Below, piece after piece: positions 23,801-35,975 of a DNA stretch of 60,000 nt (positions are counted from its first letter, which is position 1; each line of letters opens with the position of its first letter). Origin of the DNA: Polytrichum commune (taxonomy: Eukaryota > Streptophyta > Polytrichopsida > Polytrichales > Polytrichaceae). The position numbers were made by a program, and so were the translations under genes. The notes below the pieces were generated by a model. That model was given only the letters and a program-made list of their open reading frames with translations. It ran no database searches and was not told the DNA's origin. Location of the stretch: assembly GCA_950295325.1 (NCBI GenBank), contig OX485808.1:13396501-13456500 (forward strand). Reading direction: 5' to 3'.

Positions 23801-25250
23801 AAATTACAATTAAGCCTAGAACTCTAAAACTCTAGGGGTTTAAACAAAATTACTTATAGGTCTTGGAGAAATCAAGACTAAGGAGCAACCACAAATGATT
23901 TCAAGGATAAGAAGGCTTATCGAAATTAGATTGAGCTCAAGAACTAGAATGTTAGTGGTCATCACAAAAGAAATTGAATGAAACTTCAAAATAGAATTGG
24001 TGAACTTATATGGAATGTTCTCGGAGACTTAAGCTTAATACCAAGAATCTCCAACCACTATAATGATTCTAGAGTGACGAGCTAGGTTGGATTTCACGAG
24101 TGATGAGGCTCAAAGTTTGGAAGGGAATTGTGTAAAGCCGTTAAGTAGGCAAATTACTCATCCCTTCATACTTGAAATAACCTTGGAGCTCACATCATAC
24201 TAAGGCTACATCATGTCAATCTAGTAGATTATTACTATAATCATAATTAGCATGGGAAGATCTTAAACTTGAACTAGCATACTTGGGTTTGGAATCTCAT
24301 GAGAGAAAATTGGACTTGAGCCAATTAAATTATGGAATAGTTTTATGTCTAACATTACATATTGGTGATGATGTTGGGAATCACAACCCACTCCCCCCTA
24401 CGACACTTAACCATGACATTAGGGATTAAGGGGAACATAAGCTTGGAATACTTGAGCACTTAATCCATATTGATTCCAAAGGGAGTAAGAGAGTTCTTAG
24501 AATTACAAACATGCTAGTATGACAAAGACGAAATCCTCTTGAAGTTATACATAAGTATGCTTGGCAAGTAAGGAGTTCAAAGCATACCTAGAAGAGGATA
24601 TTTCTCCTCATCCTTAAAGTTAGGGATTGCATTAACACAAATCACAAGGTAAGTTATGATATAGAATGATAGGGTATTTTAAGACTAAATAACTAAGGTG
24701 TGACATTCATGCAACCGGTCAAGCAGTGGGTTACATTGTCTAAGGTTGGGAGATCATTAGGACCATGAAGGTGACCTCAACACTTCTTGCTGATAGCAAT
24801 CCTCTTTCCATTGGAACCACAACGCTTGGGTCAACACCAAAGTTGGTTTAAATATACTCGGGCCTCATAATTGTTGATTTAATAGCACTTGCGGATACTC
24901 TTCTGAACACCACTATGTTGTTGATGTTATTGGTACTCAAAGTACCAAAGTGTCCGAGGCTACGGATACTTGATGGTCTTTTTTTTATATAGTGGTGAGG
25001 ATGGACAGTTTGAAGATGGTGCTAGAGATGATGAGCTCGACCCAAAAAAAAAAACAAAAAAACAAAAACAAAAAAACAGCTCAAAAGTTTCAACTTGTGT
25101 GGTCTGCGAAACATACTTGGGCGGAAGGCAACTATGATTCGAATGGGTATTCGTAAGTGTGGGTTATAAGATTTGTGTCATCTTTGACAAAGGCATAAAA
25201 TCGGTGCAACGTCAAATCGACACCCTTAATAAGTGTGTTGTAAAGAAGGA
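23801..25250. other. non-coding stretch upstream of hAT pseudogene
   Basis: No clear gene. Around 24950-25130 a plus-strand reading contains DGQFEDGARDDELDPKKK and CVVCETYLGG, which could be the zinc-finger N-terminus of the downstream transposase, but stops break it and I am not sure. Confidence 0.35.
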
Positions 25251-25468
25251 CTGCAAAACATGACATGCCGAAATATGGAGTGAAAAATGGTGAGTTATAT
25301 GATGCCCAAAATACTAAACACAAAATATTATTGTCTTGTTCAATTGAAGACAACCCGCCAAGATTTTGCAACAAGTCAACAAAGTCAATAGAGACGAGAG
25401 GGATAAGAAGAAGGTACGATTTGCAACATTTATTTATTTATTTGTAATTATTATTATAATTAAATATT

Positions 25469-27640
25469 TTGGAGGGAGGAAGGCCAATGATAGAATATGA
25501 AAGGTATGAGCATTTCTTTGATTTCCCTTTTGTGTACTCGAGACTCCTTATTAGCATTGGACCATGTCTAGTGGTTGGCAAATGGCGGAGTTTAGGTATT
25601 ATAATGTCAGGGATTTTATTCTCTCCCATGCAAAGAAGGCTAATTATATGGGTGTTGACGTGTGATGAGGTAACATCCATTGATAATTGGAGTTGGACTT
25701 CCATTCATACATATGTAATGCAAGATTTGGCGAGGATCCCTCTTCTCATTTGAATTAAAAATGTTATCGATGGTGCACATGCAGATAATCTTACTATTGT
25801 CTCAATGAGAGCTTTGGAACAAGGAGATGGTTTGCAAATTGAAGATATTACCTCAAAGTTGTTGTGCTTTGGAGTTGATGGTGTTGTCACATTCCTAGGC
25901 ACCAAAATCGGTGTTACCACACAAATAATATCCAAGCATGCTCTTTATTGCATTGAAATGCATCGTATGGCTCACTGAGCCAGTTTGGCTTTCAAGACAC
26001 TCTCATTTTTGGATGTTGTGGCAAGAATTGAGGAGTTGTTACAAAGTATTCGTACTTATTTTGCTCATTCACCTAAGCGGTTCCTTGATTTTAAAAAAAT
26101 TGATGGAGCTCATAGACACAAGAGGCTTGAAGATGCTCAAGAATATCAAAACCTGGTGGATTTCACTTCTTGAGCCCCTTAAGCGCAATTTAAGTGTACA
26201 ACGTACTCTTCTTGTAAAGATGCAACAAAACATACACAACAATCAACAAATGAAATTAATGATATGAAACCTCGACTGTAATTTCCAAGGAGTTGGATTT
26301 GGATGTAAGTATTAGTTTGATATATTTGGTACAATCAATTTAAGTCCTTGGGGATATAATATGTTAAAATGCATGGCAATTGAATATTAGTTTTCTTTAG
26401 CTTGCATTAATTTGATTTCAACTATTATGCATGTTGTGTCTATGTAGGTAAAATTTAAAATTCTATGCAACCAAAAGATATTGATGCCAAGCATTATCCA
26501 AGGACACATATGGTGTGGAAGAGGAAATCCTGGTTACATGGGATTCATTTGACTTGCTCATGGTTGACATAAAAAAAGTTCACCAGTAATAGTGTTTTCA
26601 TTTCACTTCTTAATCTATTTTATATCATATACCTTTGTTTCAAATGTATGCAATTGTTTTATTGTTTAAAATTTTCATAAGTTATATAATTAACTCTAGG
26701 TGCAATATTACCTTGCAGAAGCTTAAAGCAACTCAAATTGCCTTTAAAATTTAGTAAATACCTCAATTAGGACCCAATGCTTGTTGGTCATTTTTTAAGC
26801 ATGTTAATAGTTGATTTTGGGTACAATGTGGCTTTCAAGAAGGTTGGTGCAAATCAAAATGTTTTGGGAGTTTGGTAAGTGCCTCAATCAGGACCCCAAT
26901 GCTTGTTGGTCTTATTTATTTATTTATTATTTATTTATTATTAATATGGTTATAGTTTATTTTGAGTGCAATGTGATTTTCAAGAAGGTTAGTGCAATTG
27001 AAAATGCTTTGGGACTTTGGTAAGTGCTTTGAATTTGTATTTGAAGGATGCATGTCTTAATTTACTAGTAGTAATTCCTAACTTGTGGAAGAATTTATGT
27101 TTCTATAGATGCTGCAACTCAATTAATAGCAGAGTTGTTGCAAGGATCCTGGTGCATGCATTGTTGGATGCAATGGATGAGAGTTTTACTAAGCATGTGG
27201 AGGTAATCTAATTATGTTATTGTGAAGTGCATAGTGTTGGAACCAAAGAAGAATTGAAGACCATTTTGGCACTATTGAATTGGTTGGACTTGGATTCGCA
27301 ACAAAGCCTCTTCAAGCTTTACATGAAGTCGAATTGTAATGTGGTTGTGGGTCCACCATATTTCGCAAACCCCTTAACCCGTCTTTGAAAGATGGTTCCA
27401 AACAACTAACTACTTTGTCATTTTTTTTTCCAAAATTTGTGAAGTTGGCCAAAATTGCAATGGTGTATGTGGTGGGCAATGTTGAAATGAGTGATGTTTT
27501 CCGTCTTTAAGTTTTTTTAAGTTGAAATTGAGAAATGCTTTGGATTCACATTTGGGACTTGTAATGGGTATGCGTTCCCAAAGGCAATTCAATCTTGTTG
27601 ATTTCCCTTATGATGAGGCTATTGATTCATGAATGGGAGG
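25469..27640 (+). pseudogene. hAT-superfamily transposase (ZNF862/TTF-type, DUF4371-like), degenerate
   Basis: One reading frame from 25469 to about 26170 carries CDEVTSIDNWSWTSIHTYVM, then ITSKLLCFGVDGVVTFLGTK..GVTTQI and RIEELLQSIRTYFAHSPKRF, the order expected in the DUF4371-type catalytic part of hAT transposase-like proteins. Near 27430-27640, FVKLAKIAMVYVVGNVE and KLKLRNALDSHLGLVMGMRS match the C-terminal hAT dimerisation region. In-frame TGA codons (25751 and 25978; the latter replaces the expected Arg after MAH), a frame change near 26170 and a tandem-duplicated interior make it non-functional. One or more introns may exist between 26270 and 26950. TIRs were not found. Confidence 0.75.
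26700..27030 (+). repeat. three tandem copies of a ~130-bp exon-like unit inside the hAT pseudogene
   Basis: Units share TTCAAGAAGGTT, GTGCAA, AAAATG and TTTGGTAAGTGC plus CCTCAAT..GGACCC..AATGCTTGTTGGTC. They lie at about 26700-26790 (most diverged), 26815-26910 and 26945-27030. Each of the last two ends in GGTAAGTG, a donor-like site. A (TATT)n stretch of about 40 bp separates units two and three. Confidence 0.65.
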
Positions 27641-28384
27641 AGTAGAATTTTGACAAAATGAAATTGAAAGTTGAATTTGAATAGTAGATATTTTAATACC
27701 TACTAGTAGCATCAAAATTTGTGACCACGATTGGACCATTTGTTGCAATGAACTAGGAACCATGAATATGCGTAGGAAACATTGTTCATCTCAAGAATAT
27801 TCTCATAAAACACTATTCATCCCAATATGATTCCTTTACATTTTTACTAATAATAAAACCGTAATTGAAGATACCAACACTGTTCATAATATTCTTATTA
27901 TTAAAACTGGCATATTTCTTCCCATGAAGCTAAGATAGTGGAGGCCCATGTCAAATGCCAAAATATAGAATGAAACATAACCGTGCAACTGAATAATGTC
28001 ATGGGAGCTTGACATGCTACATGGCTTGGGATTCGTGGCTTCTATGTAAACTCATTCATCATGGATGTAGGGGTTCCAGTATATAGTCCCCAACAAGGTT
28101 GAGGGCCGATTCATTCCAATTTGACACTGCTAGACTAATTGGGGGTTTTAGGCTCTATTTCTAGAGTCAAATGGTCTAGAAATATTTATTTACATGTTAT
28201 AATACGATTCACTGCATTTTCACCTTCGCAATGATGAGTTTACATAGATACCACAAATTCCTAGCCATGTTACACTACACTTAGCCATGTAGGACATGAT
28301 GATTTCAAATGAACTTTTATAGTATGTATAATTTGGATAGAAAAGGATCCTTCACTCCAATGTTGACTCTCACCATCTTGACTA
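27641..28384. other. non-coding stretch, nothing recognised
   Basis: AT-rich DNA between the hAT remnant and the TIR element. I see no frames or clear repeats. Confidence 0.45.
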
Positions 28385-29002
28385 AGGGCCGGTTCACACA
28401 GGGTCCCAAGTCCTAAGTCCTAAGTCACTTGAGGTCAATTTGTGCAATATTAGTTGTTGAGAGCATGGAAGTTGGGACTTACCACTTTACACGGGGTCCC
28501 AGTCCTAAGTCCCAAGTATGACATGAATGCCCACATGGCACCACTTTTTGGAGGTGAGGCTCGGGACTTGCATTGAGAGTTGGGTCGAGCAAAAAGCTGG
28601 ACCCAATTCTCAACACAAGTCATGTGAATATTGTTGAATAAAATAATCAAGATATGACTTTAATGATAATTAACCATATTTTAATGGTTTCTTGAGGCTC
28701 AAAAGTTATCACTTCACACAGGGTCCCAAGTCCTAAGTCCCAAGTATGACATACATGCCTACATGGCATCACTTTTTGGAGGTGAGGCTCGGGATTTGTG
28801 TTGAGAGTTGGGTCGAGCAAAAAGCTAGACCCAACTCTCAACACAAGTCCCGTGAATATTTTTGCATAAAATATTCAAGATCTGACTTTAATGATAACTA
28901 ACCATATTTTAATGGTTTCTTGAGGCTCAAAAGTTGGGACTTTGCCTCCATGTTGGGGCTTGCTAACATGAGTGGGACTTGGGACCCATGTGAACCGGTC
29001 CT
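28385..29002. mobile_element. non-autonomous DNA transposon with ~28-bp TIRs and tandemly doubled interior
   Basis: The left end AGGGCCGGTTCACACAGGGT..CCCAAGTCC is matched inversely at the right end (GGACTTGGGACCCATGTGAA..CCGGTCCT). The interior is two tandem ~300-bp copies (about 28394-28710 and 28712-28990), each with an internal hairpin (GAGAGTTGGGTCG.. with ..GACCCAA.TCTCAACAC). No protein is encoded. A TA may lie on both sides (28383-28384 and 29002-29003), but the TSD is uncertain. Confidence 0.75.
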
Positions 29003-29537
29003 ACGGTATTAGCATAAAAGAAAAACTATTTCTTCCTCTCTGGATTCATTTGGAGGGCCAACTCTTGCATTTCTCATTTCAGCACTTCTTATAAAACAAA
29101 ACAATTCCAAGGTCGAATCAAGCAAATTCATGGACAAATTTCAATGAGATTGGATGACATCACTCTTAGGATCGGTTTCCAAGAAATTCGTGCAAGCATG
29201 TTCAAAATTTCTAATATTTTGGTTATTTCTTTATTTGAAAATTTCAGTGACGAATGGTAGCATAGTAACCTAACAAGTATGAAGAATTCAACACGGTTTC
29301 CTTCAACCATTTGTGAGAGTTGTGCATTCATAATTGCTTGGCACCGAAGCAAGGCTAACAATTTCTTGAGTCGGTGTTGGCTTAGGTACCGGACTTGTTT
29401 CAAGAGTGCTTTCGTTTGCGCAGAAACAGAGACAATACCTAAGCTTTAACTTACAGGGAAGAGCAGTAGGGTTTGCAGACTCAATTGGAGAACGCAAGCA
29501 TCACTAATTTCAAGTTAGTGCTGAGGAGGAGGAGGCG

Positions 29538-32500
29538 ATGGAAGAAGACCCGCAGTCCCTCCGCATGTGGTTCGACTCCGTCGACACCGACCAATCCAAC
29601 TCTATCAATGTCGAAGAGCTGCAGGTAAGTAATTTTCTAGCCTTTCAATTCTTGGCAAAGCTAATGCTGGAGTCGACTGTAGTCCTTTGTTTCAGCTGTG
29701 GAGGAAGTAATCGCCTGCCTTCCTGTCCTCAATTACCCCCGGGAGGACAAATTCTTATCCTAATTCTTATGCAGGGGCTGGGAGGAGCAATCCATGGCCC
29801 CCCTGGGGTTGTAATTGAAAGAGCTTGTTGACTGGGTGTGAGTCGATGCAATGATGCATTTTAGGGTTAGTGGGTGCAGGGGATTAGTATGTTTTAAATA
29901 AGCCATGTCGACCCAATGGCTAGCATCTAACGTAGTTTCCATTGGGAAGAGATTATGCACATCATGGAAGAACTTTGTGATTAAACTGTTGGACAATATG
30001 ACATATTCTGAACGAGGTGGATGTGTTTTGAATGTGTGGTTTGCACTAACAACTTTGGGTGGAGGGCATAATTTCTTGCCATTGGAAATTACCTGGAATA
30101 TTTGGGGGTAAGAGGTGCCCCCAACTCTTAGAACGTGGACTGCGAGTTCAATATTAAATTTTTAGCCGAGTGGATGCAATTTAAGGGTATTGTGTGCAAG
30201 GGATTAGTACGCATTAGATATTGGCCTTTGGTTGGACCTGGCTGGGTGGCGATCGGGACCAGGAGCTGGTCGACCCATTCGCCATTATCTAATGCTTAGT
30301 TTCCAGTGGGAAGAGATTATGCACATCATTGAAGAACTTTGTCAACAACTTGTTGGACAACATGACTTCTTCTAAACAAGGTGGATGTGTTCAAATGTGT
30401 GGTTCACCCTGAGAAACTTTAGGTGGAGGTCATACAAATGTCTTTCAAGTGAAAATTACATGGAATAGTCGGGGTAAAGAGGTGCATGTCTTTTAGGAAC
30501 GTGGACTGCCAGCTCAATATTGGATATTCTTGGGGTCGGCAAGCAGTTTGTTGAGTCTCTCTCGAAAGCTGGTTCATTTTAGTACTAGAACCCCTCTTCC
30601 ATCCCAAAAAATCTAGCGAAAGCAAAAACCATCAAGGGATCCATGTCATAACAAAAGGCGATGTATTTCTTGGCCACATGGCGCAAGTGCAAACTTGTGA
30701 CAACTGCACAAGTACAAAGGAGAAGCCCTCATGAGGAAGGGAAGGGTGCTTGCTCTTTAATATGCATGTACACAACCGCCTTCCATTCTTCAAGCATCCA
30801 AGTGTTGGAGTGACTAATCTACTTGGGAGTCATTTTCCGTACGAGCTACAGGCATTACTATCCACATGTCAGTTCAATTTCACCTGCGATTGGAGCTTCC
30901 TCCTTATGGTTCACATGGTTAATTGAACTGATGACTAATATGAGATTATTTCACCTCTTCCTTCTTTAGTACACCATTCAAAACCCCCCCCCCCCCATCT
31001 CATATGTGGGATCCCCTGTCTACTTATCCATTGGTCAAGTGGGTATAATCTTTTGTAACAATTTATGGTAAAGTGTTGGAACTGTCTGGAGTTTTTCTCT
31101 TGTTATTAGCTTCCTTGAATGATGTTTGCTGGTGATCAAATGACCCATTCATATACTTGCAAAGTAGTCCAGCAAAATTTATATCCAGATAGAGGAGCTG
31201 ACAGTTGTGGGTGTGACTATGGTATTCTGTACAGCGGGCATTGGAGGCAGCCAATTTGAATTTTCCAAAAACTATTGTGGCACAGATGATCAGGTTTCCC
31301 ACTCCGCAACATTTTCCATTAAATGAATTGCACTTTCCTGCCATCGTTCTTGATTCTTTGGCTGGTCAGACTGTCTGCCTGTGGCAATATTTTAGTAATG
31401 CTTTAGTCTGCAGTTGAAAGAGGAGAGATATCAATGGGCGTCTGGTTGGTTTTACAGAATGTACGACGCAGATCAAAATGGTGCCATGTCATTTGAAGGT
31501 ACACCCACATCCTATGTTAGTGGCCGATAGAAACATTTATGGGTGCACTGTATTGGGTTAGAGTGTTGTGAATCAAGGTGGTGGCTAACGCTATATCCTG
31601 GTTCTTGTGTTGCAGAATTCTCGAGCCTCTACAAATTTTTGAACCTGGTGTGTGTTTGTATGTTTTGTTCCCTTATGTGCTTCTCTGCTTCTCATGTTGA
31701 TGAGATGAAAAACTTGCTTATTTTAGGGGTAATGCTATGCCATTTTCATATTATAGAATCTGCAATCATGTTCAAGATGAGTTGATCATTGCGCTTTTTA
31801 TGTGGTTTTCTTGTGGAGACTTTTCTGTTGGAATCAAAATCTGTAGTACACAAAGAAGACCTAGCTTGCATTTTCATTTGATAAGTGGATCACTGAACAA
31901 CTACGGGGTTAAAATTGCAGGTCCAATGTTCATTTGCAAATGTTGCAAGGTACCAACTGCCGCTGATGTGATGTATAGGTTCCAACCCTGTGTTTTATAT
32001 GTGAGCTAGTTTGGGCCCTTGCTGTCCCGGCCTGTTGCAGCCATGCATATGAGACAACATCCCAGGTCATCTCAGCACTATCCGCTCAGCATGTTGGCAT
32101 CGGCAACTGAACTTTTGAAACTTTGGATTGGCGACTGCTTCACCACCCGTCCGTAGTCTATTATATAGTAGGTGGTTTGCTTGAATGAATAACATATAAC
32201 AAAACTGTCTGAGCATTTGATAACACGTTTTATCTTCTGCAGAGAGCGGCCAATTCTTTCTCTGAATGAGGTGTATCAGGTACATTCTCCATCTCTTCAT
32301 CAGAACCTCATCCTACCTTCTGTTCCCAAAACAATTTAATACTGTTAGAAATATGTAATACATCATTGCCAGTGGTCTCTGTAGTGTTTTATGTCTTTAG
32401 GGCTCTTCTTTACTTCCTTAAGAGTGGATTGACCACATTCTTACGGGCACTTTCACAATGAGCTTGAGGGCCTGTGACCATTGAAACTAAAATTTCTCAT

Positions 32501-34350
32501 TGGTGGAAATGCTGAGACCGTCCCATTTCACTTTACATTGAGTTTGAGGGCTAAAGGGACCACGGAAGTTTGAATGGATGGACTACCTACATGGAGTTCT
32601 ACATGGCATGAATGAGTAATGTTTCATGGTCTACCGGATTTTGCTTGAACACAAAACTGGGAGACCATGACACTTCCAAATCTCACTATCCTTGAATTAT
32701 TACAACTAATTGTGTAGAAGGGTTCATATGACTAAGATGGTAGAGCCCGGTTGCATATGTCTTTACACTGCACTTGAAGGCCTGTGACCACATAAGATTC
32801 AATTTCAAAATTCCATAGTATGGCCTTCGGATGCATTTCAAGGCCCTTACAATTTCTTGGTCACGGCCCTTGGCCATAGTATAGAGTGGCCCTTAGGCCT
32901 CAGGACTATTGGAATGTTCATCACAGCCATGCATTCCGGGTGTCAGAAGAAGTGGGCCTGCCAATCTGTTCTTTTTACATTTTAGCCCTAGTTGTAGTTT
33001 GATCAATGCAGAAAGTAATTTAGGGATGTGCATCTGTGCAGGCATTACAACAAGCAGGCTATTCATTGGACCAACCTTCATTTTACACTGCTTGCCAGGT
33101 GTGGCTCTGGCCTGTTTTCTCACTTTAGCAGTTGGTTTCTCTCATTTTCTAGCTAGGAGGTTCAAATTATGTGTTTGATGAGTATTGTTTGTTAGACTAC
33201 CTTTTTGATTCAGTTCTGTGCAGTTCTGTTGATATATCTTGTGGTTGGTCCTTCTTTGGTTGCTGCTCAATGTTTTACTTTCTCGACCGCTAACTGTCAT
33301 CTTGAAGACAACCACATACTGTAATTTAGGGTCAGATTCAACATGTAGGTGTCGAAATAATTAGTTTATCTCAAAACTGCGACTTAATTTCAATAAAAAT
33401 TAGGCATATGCTGAGTTCCATTGGAGAAACCAAGGTTTTTTGTGACCAAACCCTGAGTCTGTTTTCTAGGTATCAACTTGTAGAAATAATTTCTTCTGAT
33501 TTTCCACAAGTTTAAAAAACATTCCAGAAAATCCAACAATATTGGATCTAACAGATACTCGGACATGTGTTTGCAGAGCTTTGATCCAAACCGATTAGGC
33601 AAGTTCAAAGTGGATGATTTTATTGCTTTGTGCATCTTTCTGCAGTCGGCCAAGTAAGTTCCTGCTATACTGCACTGTGAGATGTTTAGTAGGCAAAACT
33701 AGAAATGGTCACTGCAAACATATACACATGATATTTTTGCATTATTTTGGTTTCAAAAGGAGCAAGAATGTGTTCACAAATTATCAGTGGGAACTTGCAT
33801 CAAAGTTGGTGATATCTGGGTGCTTCCACTTATTACATGCATTTATGAGCCTTACCCTTGTGTGGAGTTCGTGAAGCCAAGGATGGAGTTTTCTTAGGTT
33901 CTTTGGAGTCTCACGTTTGCGGTATTTATTTCAGGAACTTATTCAATGCATTTGACACAAGCAAACAAGGGCGTATCAGTTTAGACTACAACCAATTCAT
34001 TTATTGTGGTATGATTTCTTTCCTGACATTTTTCATGATCACACAACACATTCCTTTGTGGGTTGGGTGTGGTTGTCTTGGGGATCTGTACTGTTACCTA
34101 TTTTGCATATTCTTCAAAGATTGTTCTCAGTTTGATCTCTTGGAACGCCTATGCACAACATCATGACTGGTCCTAGCAGTTTTGATGATCCATTTTTATG
34201 TCAAGTCAGCATTTTGGCAGTTCCTATCTCCAAATGAGCAACCACTATGACAGTGTGATAAAAATTTGGGCATCGTGCAAATGGGATGATTTCATGATCA
34301 TAACTCCTGCTTTTGAATGACAACGTGCAGCTGCCAATTTGCGGATTTGA
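29538..34350 (+). CDS. penta-EF-hand (PEF) calcium-binding protein, 170 aa, ten exons
   Basis: Exons: 29538-29624, 31235-31293, 31458-31498, 31616-31647, 31921-31949, 32243-32279, 33042-33098, 33577-33653, 33935-34008, 34331-34350. All introns are GT-AG and the phases join to an exact 171-codon frame ending AANLRI-TGA. EF1 (residues 16-27, DTDQSNSINVEE) and EF2 (52-63, DADQNGAMSFEE) have full Ca2+ ligands. EF3 (about 80-93) is degenerate, EF4 (117-128) and EF5 (147-158, lacking the final Glu) are partial. Length and five-hand layout fit the sorcin/ALG-2/calpain-small-subunit family, without the Gly/Pro-rich tail many members have. A cytosolic Ca2+ sensor that dimerises through EF5 is the family expectation; partners are unknown. 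Coding exons are tiny (20-87 nt) inside 4.8 kb. Confidence 0.93.
29832..30525 (+). repeat. tandem duplication (~350-bp unit, 2 copies) in PEF intron 1
   Basis: Blocks GGAAGAGATTATGCACATCA, GAAGAACTTTGT, AAGGTGGATGTGTT and GAACGTGGACTGC occur in the same order at about 29832-30165 and 30170-30525. Intron 1 is unusually long (1610 bp) largely because of this. Confidence 0.75.
32443..32894 (-). mobile_element. MITE family AGGGCCAC, copy D, in PEF intron 6
   Basis: Read on the minus strand it starts AGGGCCACTCTATACTATGG, continues CCAAGGGCCGTGACCAAG as copies B and C do, and ends with the inverse terminal repeat near 32443 (ACGGGCACTTTCACA on the plus strand). It accounts for most of intron 6 (32280-33041). 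Confidence 0.6.
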
Positions 34351-35536
34351 CGGATCTACATGTTCCCGTCAAGTATTTCCCAAATTCAAGACTGGGCTTT
34401 TTGTACAGATACCAAGGTTCTGTAACAGTACAATATTGTTTAAAAATGTTCCAAGCTAATTGAATTAGCTCTGGAATGGATATTGTCACTCATCAAAGTG
34501 AGATTGTTATTTGGTGATTTTGAGATTATGCTGTGGAATTGAGGGGTACTCCTGCTAGGCTGCCGTTGGGAACCAGGAGAGACATGTTTGGGTTATGGTG
34601 TTGCATCTCTTCATGGCTGATGATGGGATAGTTTAGGAAGGGTGATTGTATGACTGGTGGGCTTATAAGATTCGTCAAATTTTGTTGTTTGTATTTTTGG
34701 GCACAAGGAAAGCCATCAGCCAATGCAGCTGCTTGCCTTCTAGTTCTGGACCTTTCCATTAATCCCTTTGTAAGGTATGTGGCCTTATTGTAGGCACTTT
34801 TAACAACACATGTAGCTTTGGCTGTTGGATTGGATCAGGAATGGTCTTTTCTTGTTTGCAATTGTGAATTACAAAGATTGTCACTTTAAGTTCAGAATCG
34901 AAGTTAAGATGCACAAGTTAGAAGAGGTCAAAAGTGAAGATTCTCTTCTTTCAGGCGATCACATAGGCCCTCCCAAATTTGTTGAACTATTGAACTTAGA
35001 ATGGTTAATATTTTTTGGCCACAGTTCAATCTCACTACAACATGTGTCTTTTTGGTGTCAATTTCTAAGACTAAGCCTTCTCTAAACCACTCAAATATAG
35101 GTGTCTTGGAATATGAATTATCTTTTGAATGAGAATATTATAAAAGTGATATGGTGGAGACAAGTGGCACTTATCCTTATTCCAATCGTAAGGATTTAGT
35201 CTAAAATCCACCCTTTACAACTTTCTCTTGTTTGTGAACTCCAATAAGGTCTGCAAAACATATTTCATACTACAAACATATGGAGGTGAATGAAGATGTT
35301 GCAAGATTTATTGCGATGAATCAACTAATTACTATACATTATGTGTGTGTGCGTGTGTGCTTGTGAGCACTTCATTCTAGTGAGATTGGAGAGACAATGC
35401 ATTGTGTCATTGCAATTGATGTGCTAGTTGCACTCTTTCTTCTCTTTATTTTGGGATCTTAAACAATTTACTCAAAATTGAGGTGGATTGTTTTAATTGA
35501 CGATGCTTTTTTGTGAAATAAAGTGTCGAATTAAAG
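34351..35536. other. 3' flank of the PEF gene; repeat family B copy at ~34780-35130
   Basis: No further gene. Blocks CTTATTGTAGGCACTTTTAA, ACTTAGAATGGTTAATATTT and CCACTCAAATATAGGTGTCT mark dispersed repeat family B, also seen at 36735-37085. Confidence 0.45.
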
Positions 35537-35539
35537 TAA

Positions 35540-35972
35540 GGGGATTGCTATTTCCACACCTTTTTTGGCTAGATTCACACCTTTTTGCCGGTTTGGTTGC
35601 TGTGTCACTGAGGCGCTATATATGAGATTCTTCATGGTGCATCTGGACCGTTGATCCACCAAAGCCCATCCAAGGGCCTCAATGATCCTAGGTGGCGGTG
35701 GGGTGGGGGGCGGGGGTGGTGCTTGCCACCAAGGCGGGGTGGGGCCGTGGGCCTCATGTCTTTTTTGGGGAGGCCGGATTTAGGGCCAAGCACCACCCCT
35801 GCCCCCCACCCCACCGCCACCTAGGATCATTGAGGCCCTTGGATGGGCCTTGGTGGATCAACGGTCCGGATGCACCATGAAGAATCTCATATATAGCGCC
35901 TCAGTGACACGGCAACCGAACCGGCAAAAAGGTGTGAATCTAGCCAAAAAAGGTGTGGAAATAGCAATCCCC
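35540..35972. mobile_element. palindromic PIF/Harbinger-like MITE, 433 bp, TAA TSD
   Basis: Starts GGGGATTGCTATTTCCACAC and ends with the exact inverse. The inverted match runs ~180 bp into each arm (for example GATCCTAGGTGGCGGTGGGG and CCCACCGCCACCTAGGATC), leaving a GC-rich loop of ~70 bp. Direct TAA repeats flank it at 35537-35539 and 35973-35975. The near-identical 62-codon frames on the two strands simply reflect the palindrome. Arm similarity is high, so the insertion is probably recent. Confidence 0.85.
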
Positions 35973-35975
35973 TAA

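Noticed and set aside
35632-35880. Two near-identical 62-codon proteins on opposite strands
   Set aside because: They are the two arms of the palindromic MITE at 35540-35972.
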